Shown here in pieces: positions 58,537-64,000 of a stretch of DNA of 64,000 nucleotides. The DNA lies in NCBI GenBank assembly GCA_029747015.1, contig JAKOGI010000144.1:703001-767000 (forward strand), written 5' to 3'. Positions within the stretch are counted from its first letter, which is position 1; the number at the start of each line of letters is the position of its first letter. The notes under the pieces were generated by a model. It saw nothing but the letters and a program-made list of their open reading frames with translations. It was not told where the DNA came from and ran no database searches. This DNA is from Carnegiea gigantea. Its lineage: Eukaryota; Streptophyta; Magnoliopsida; Caryophyllales; Cactaceae. A program made the position numbers and the translations under genes.

Positions 58537-61500
58537 ATGGGACTTCTTTGTTCAAAGAATTTTAGCGGTGAGGAAGCGAATGCAGTTACTGATCCAAATG
58601 CAGTTGGTAGGGGCATTGAGCCCATGAATGTACAAGCTGATTCGACTGCAGAACAAGTACGTAGAAGCTTTGGGACCCATTTGGAGAATCTAAAGAACCA
58701 GCAACCTGAAGAGCACATCTCCAATCGCGTCAGCCATAGTGGCAGAAAGGGAAGTAGCCTTGATGATTTCTATGATGGAATCCCTCTTGTCCCAACAACT
58801 TTACCGCATAAGTCAAGATCGAGGAGATCCACTCAAGCTGCTGTTGCAAAGGTTTGCTCCTCGCTCTTTGTGATCAGTCCATCACCAGCACCTCACGATT
58901 TTACTGTGGAAAATGCTTCTAGTTTCATGCTAAGCATGGGATGAAAGAATGTCTACATGACGTTTATTAGCAGGAATTATGTCACTTTATGTTCATGATG
59001 ATTTTCTATATTTCCAATGTCGATATTCTTCTTCTTGTGGGAAAGTGTTTGGACTAGTCCACACTGGTGTATGCAGTAGATCCTATGAGAATTATAGGAA
59101 GAAACACTCATTTATAACACCCACCATGCAAACATTGTTTGATTTGACTGTTAACTGTTGTATATATACTTATATACAGGGTAAGGATGGGCCTCCACTA
59201 GCTTTCCGTCATGGTTTACTAGCGACGCTAGACCCAAAAGGGTGGGGTGAGGGAGATAACAAGCCTAAGTAGGCTCGAAGCTGAGGCCTAGCATCCCTCA
59301 TCCCCTTTACAACTAGGAAGGCATGCTACCAAGGTTTGAACCTTGGTTTGAGGGCAGAAGGCCATAACTTCTCCATCTCAACCAAGGTTTGGCGCCGGGA
59401 CGGTGTGCTTTGGTTATGCAAAATTATTAAGTATCCTATTTTTGCATTGAAAAAGTGCATTCAGTATGTTTGTATAAAGTTAGTGGATAATTTAGAATCA
59501 GTTGCGCCGAAATTGAGTAGTAATTGTTTCCAAGAGGACACAGTGGACATGAGTACACTTACTGTTTGAAATCTTTTCAAACCTAAGACCTGCTCCAGTT
59601 TGCAAACTAGTCACAAAATATAGAAATACAAGGGTCCAGGAAAAGTTGTGTCTTCTGGTAAGGCAGTTAGAAGCCTATATTGTGTATTAGATTATGCAAA
59701 ACATATTCTGAGCATCTGACCTGTTGAAAAGAAGTGAAATGAGATAGCTTCAGTCACAGGTGTACTTATCTTCTATAGTGATAGGGGACTTAATTGACAG
59801 TTAGGTTGCTTGTATACACAAAGGTGCAAATACTGTATAGTATGTACTATCCCTCTTCCCAGAAGCCCCCACGGGGGTGGGGGAGAGCTCGCATGGTCTT
59901 TTGTTTATGTTTTCTCCGCCAGGGAGAGCAGCTCAGTAGCTTAATGTTACATTATTTGTCTATTTCTTCCTCATATGGTGGCTTTGGTGGAAAATTTTCT
60001 ATCACTTTAAGCCTTATACATTATTGTGTTGATGAAGACTGCATTCATGTCTTCCAAGTTTTGCTGTTTTGAGGCTTTTATTGATTTACTCATTCACCTA
60101 TTTGGCTCCTTTTTTCTTTCAGTTATTTTTACTTTTCGCCACGGATGGGGTTTGTCCTTGTCAGTGTTCTCTTTGGGCTCTCTATTTTTTTGCTCATCCA
60201 GCAAGAATTGTCTTCCTTAAATAGCTATCGATTTGCTTGTATTGGGTTGCGTCATTCCCTTTAAACATTCTTGGAGTTATTTTGTGTTGCAGGTTTCTGA
60301 AGTAAGCCTACGTTTGGGTAGGGCTGGCACTATGGGGCTTGAGAAGGCAGTCGAGGTATTGGATGTGCTTGGGAGTAGTATGACAGACTTAAACCCAAGA
60401 AGTGGATTTGCTTCTGGAGTGGTATCCAAAGGGACTAAAATATCTATTTTAGCTTTTGAGATTGCAAATACTGTCATGAAGGGTGCTCGTCTTATGCATT
60501 CGCTGTCAGAATCACACTTACATCACTTGAAAGAAGAGGTGCTTCCTTCAGAAGCTGTGCAAAAGTTAGTATCAAAAGATGAGGATGAACTTATACGGAT
60601 TGTTGCTACCGACAAGAGGTAGTGGTCAATCAAAAGTTATATATATACGGTGTGAGATGTGTTTTGCCTCTCAGTTATCATGCACACATGTTATCTGATC
60701 ATCTTCGCTTTCTTTGACAGGGAAGAACTATCTTTACTTTCAGGAGAAGTCATCCGCTTTGGCAATCGCTGTAAAGATCCTCAATGGCACAACTTAGACC
60801 GCTACATTTTGAAGTAATTCAAGTGATATAAGTGTTGACATTTCTTGATATGTATTTTGATCAGAAAGTCTTGATATTTTTGGTACAACTTATTTCTCAT
60901 GTATGGTACATTGTGCCTATTCGTTCCATTCCAGACAAAGCAGGGATGTTAGTCCTCACAAGCAACTGAAGGAGGATGCAAAATCATTGATACAGCAACT
61001 GATGATATTGGTCCAGTATACGGCTGTGAGTATCACATATTTTGATTAGTGAACTGGAATTCATTGCCCCCCCCCCTGAAGCATTAGTTTCCGTACCAGC
61101 TACCTCTTCTGTAAACTGGGCACTACTAGATGCTTTAGCTGGTTTATTGGCTCTTTTTGACGAAGAAGATAGAGAATTACCGAGTTTATCAAGGTTTCCT
61201 GCTCTTCAGTGGAATTCTGTGCTTTGGATTCTATATTTGTGGAATTCTAGAATTAACATAAAATCTCAATATTACGTCAACGTTGATCCTAATATTGGAT
61301 ATTTTCTGAGAGGGGGAAAAAAATCCAAGGATTTGGATTCGATTGGATTTATTTGTATTCAAAAGTTGTATTCAGGATTATTTGGATTTGGAAGTTGGAT
61401 TCAGAGTCCAACCTATCCAGAATCGAAGACCTAAACTTTCTTATCAATTCTCTGGTCTTGGATTATGCCTTTTTATTGAGCTGTTTTTTAGCTGGTGTGC

Positions 61501-62977
61501 AGTAACTATTAAAGATATTGAACTTTCGTTTTTGTTTGATAAGTTCATTATGGAGAACTTGAGGATGTCATGTTACTTTGTGTTTGTCCCCTTTTGTATA
61601 TGGATGACCTCCCCTTGGAGTCTTATGAATACAATTCTTTTGATTACTCAATTAAAAATATGTTAAAAAAAAGTAGACATACTAAATTGGCCTGGCCGTG
61701 AGCAGCCTGACATTCTGTGGTATGAATTCACTTAGGGAAGGCCTTTTCTAGGGTGAATTGGTTCCTTTTAATCGCTGTCTTAAGGATCTGCACCTAAAAA
61801 GTGGAAAAGATGAGATAAAACATCATTCTGATTCCAATGAACCACCTAGTTCTGCATCAAAAGTTGCTCGTCCGAATGATTCTTTAGCTGTACCGCTAGC
61901 TCCAGAAGAAATTTTGTGATGTGAGTTATGCACTTATGCTCGTGGATTTCATTGTTTATCATAAAAGAAGTAATATACCAAAATACCAATGTCGAAATCT
62001 TAGGCTTCCCTAGCTTGTGTGTTTGCATAAATTTACCCAGCCTCCAAAAAAAAAGGGAAGACGATGGGCAGCAGGTACTCCGATATCTTCTGTATGATCA
62101 TAGGACTTCATCAATGAAAGATGACCATTCATGCATGAGGGTTAGAGTGGCCATTCGAGGGTGATTCTGGTTGATTATTGCAAGAATTGTTTTCATATTA
62201 TCTTCTGAAATTAAAAGCAGTGGACTACAAGCTTGGTAGTGGAAACAAACTAGTGAAGACTACTAGAAAATGAGATGCATAAGGGTAGACATGTAGCCTC
62301 AGCTGGCTTGTCTGTAGATTGCACAGCCTACAATTGTATGTGCCAAAGTATATTGTCTTTCTTACATCTTATCCTCTCCATTGGTGACCTACATTGCAAT
62401 ATGTTCCTCTCTTGTGATCGTCAAGTCTGCACATGTTTCAATTAGCAAGTGAGCTTAATGTTGATTCCCATTCTCGGTCCATGTGGAAGGGAATCTTCAA
62501 CAACAGGTCCTGACACCTCAATTAATGTGGAACTGAAAATAAATATATGTATATTTTTTGGTGGGATAATGCCTGTTGATTCTGTTGCCACTGCTTAAAC
62601 AGAACATCATTTTAGTAATGGGTGTGTCAGTACAAGGGTAAATGAGGGTTTTCTTGCTTGAAGAGATGTTTCAAGACAAATTAACAATTAAAGATCCCCA
62701 ACTTTATTTAATAATGATCTGCAATTAGCTCTCTTTGAATGAGAAATAATGGTGGTAAGTTCCATGGCTGTCGCATTTTTGAGGTTTCATTGCTTGAGAG
62801 CTAAACATTCTTACTTGGTGCACCTGATGACAAACAACATCTCCCTCGGTTCTTCAACCATGATTACGCATGAATGTCTATTAATTATGACATATTTTTG
62901 ACCGCAGGAGTTATACCATGAATTGCACGCCTTACACAGATTTGAGCAAGACTGCCAAAGCAAATGCAAAGCACAGG
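58537..62977 (+). CDS. PSK SIMULATOR (PSI) type protein, 5' half (continues beyond window)
   Basis: Five coding exons (58537-58851, 60293-60618, 60721-60813, 60935-61025, 62908-62977) join in frame to 298 codons plus one base; the family has about twice that. The start MGLLCSKN offers Gly2 for N-myristoylation and Cys5 for acylation, as in PSI proteins. Conserved blocks are QAAVAKVSEVSLRLGRAGTM, GLEKAVEVLDVLGSSMTDLN, the DUF3475 core KISILAFEIANTVMKGARLM, EVIRFGNRCKDPQWHNLDRY, QLKEDAKSLIQQLMILVQYT and ELYHELHALHRFEQD. The DUF668 half is expected right of the window. Arabidopsis PSI proteins promote growth and are linked to phytosulfokine signalling. Intron 4 is long (1.9 kb) and carries unrelated sequence. 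An upstream in-frame TTG (58528) is not a start. Confidence 0.88.
61042..61917 (+). other. Coding-like fragments inside intron 4 of the PSI-like gene
   Basis: Two plus-strand pieces look like exons of another gene: about 61075-61200 (ALVSVPATSSVNWALLDALA, then LFDEEDRELPSLSR) and about 61760-61917 (NRCLKDLHLKSGKDEIKHHS, then SASKVARPNDSLAVPLAPEE). Neither fits the PSI family at this point, because exons 4 and 5 flank them and join directly. I do not recognise their source. An inserted gene fragment or unused exons are possible. Confidence 0.3.
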
Positions 62978-64000
62978 GTAAGTAAGCTTTGCCCATAAGC
63001 ATTTTTTCTTATCCAACATCTAATTACTTAGGCTTCCGTAAATATGTCAAATGTTGTTCATCAATCTGCAATTTATCAGTTTCTTAGCTGGTTGATAATT
63101 TAGTCAAAGCTGAATGGCTGTTATGGTTGCACTCTGAGTTGACAATGTTTAGAGCTGGACGCCTGTTTATGAAAGTATATAACTTATGAAATTACGAAGT
63201 GGACCATAACTTGTCGAATATCCACATTTTTCCTGGGGATGGATAACAATTATATGTCTCTGGCGTAGTTGTTAAAAATTGTGTTTGGTGGATAGGAATT
63301 ATTTAATTAATGAATGCCCTAGGTGGACGGATAAGCATGGTATGTCTCTGGCACAGTTGATAAAATTGTGTTGGATGACGTCATCCCCAATCATGTGAGG
63401 TCTATGAGAGTTGTTTCGAACATAGCAAATTTGCTGACCTTTTTCACCCTAGTTGAACCAGCATTCAACTGAAGCAGTTATCCTACTCGTAGCCAACAAA
63501 ATCATGCTGACTGGAATTGAACTGTGACTCTCTACGCCCAGGAGGCATGTATGACGGATAAGCTGCATCATTTCCTTTGTGAACCATTGTTGTTCTGAAT
63601 AACAAAATAACCTACAAGAAAAGAACACGCTGTTGACCCTCCTTTGGTTACACTTGCTACAACATGCCAACCACAGGGACATGTGTTATTGAATCTTCAC
63701 ATGCCTTCTTGGAAGTGAGCAAGGACTTTTTGGAGAAGTTGGATGCAATTACAGCTGATATGTTTGGTATATACAGTTGGGTGTCTAAACTGCTGATAAG
63801 CTGAGAAGTTTTAATTTACAAACAGCATTAACAACAGTGTAATGTGCACAGATTAACATGTAACCAATCAGTAGCGGAGATGCTTCCATTGACCTGCAAT
63901 CTTGCATTTAACATTTTTGAATGTGACGTAGCAAAAGTGATTAATAAGTAGTATTACCAAAAATTGTAGGGAAATTTGGAAAATTGGTAATGTTAATTTC
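62978..64000. other. Intron of the PSI-like gene to the window end
   Basis: After the donor GG|GTAAGT at 62978 I find no piece of the expected next exon, so the intron probably runs past the window. Nothing else is recognised here. Confidence 0.45.

Overview
The window looks like nuclear DNA of a flowering plant, most likely a eudicot. It has split genes with short GT-AG introns, plant-only protein families, and degenerate plant-type transposons (L1 and RTE LINEs, a Ty1/copia LTR element, hAT-like elements and MITE-like elements). I cannot name the species. All identifications come from reading translations by eye; no database search was run. There is one 100-N scaffold gap (30620-30719).

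Layout, left to right. (1) 1-620: 3' exons of an unidentified plus-strand gene with an in-frame stop. (2) 2142-8777, minus: an 8-exon calponin-homology (CH) domain gene whose exons join in frame to 883 aa. (3) About 9.6-15.14 kb: a decayed L1-type LINE (plus), abutting a 5'-truncated RTE-type LINE (minus, 15.15-16.64 kb). (4) 19010-20557, plus: an intact NYN-domain/OST-HTH (MARF1-like) protein. (5) About 22.2-28.15 kb, minus: a full-length but decayed LRR receptor kinase pseudogene (LRR-VIII-1 type). (6) 29355-30302, minus: an intronless pseudogene of the splicing factor YJU2/CWC16, with three nonsense codons and no frameshift. (7) 30.6-34.8 kb: gap, a hAT-like element whose left end and flank are tandemly duplicated, and repeat debris. 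(8) 34893-38895, plus: a FAP1 (chalcone-isomerase-fold fatty-acid-binding protein) gene, 4 exons, 298 aa, with a MITE in intron 2. (9) 41075-46912, minus: chloroplast ribosome recycling factor, 11 exons, 275 aa. (10) 49645-57125, minus: a Ty1/copia-type LTR retrotransposon with 299-bp LTRs, an initiator-Met primer-binding site and a very long leader. (11) 58537-62977 and onward, plus: the 5' half of a PSK SIMULATOR (PSI) type gene that runs off the window.

The host genes are unrelated in function, as is normal for plant chromosomes. The exception in arrangement is FAP1 next to chloroplast RRF: Arabidopsis also carries these as near neighbours (At3g63170 and At3g63190), which suggests conserved microsynteny. 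Both products act in the plastid.

The most unusual signal is inside the copia element. At 53.92-55.23 kb there are more than 20 small palindromes. Their arms differ from copy to copy but stay self-complementary, and most share a 5-nt spacer of the form ACNNA. A second palindrome-rich stretch lies at 50.16-50.67 kb, next to the other LTR. I know of no described element with this architecture, but I cannot search for one.
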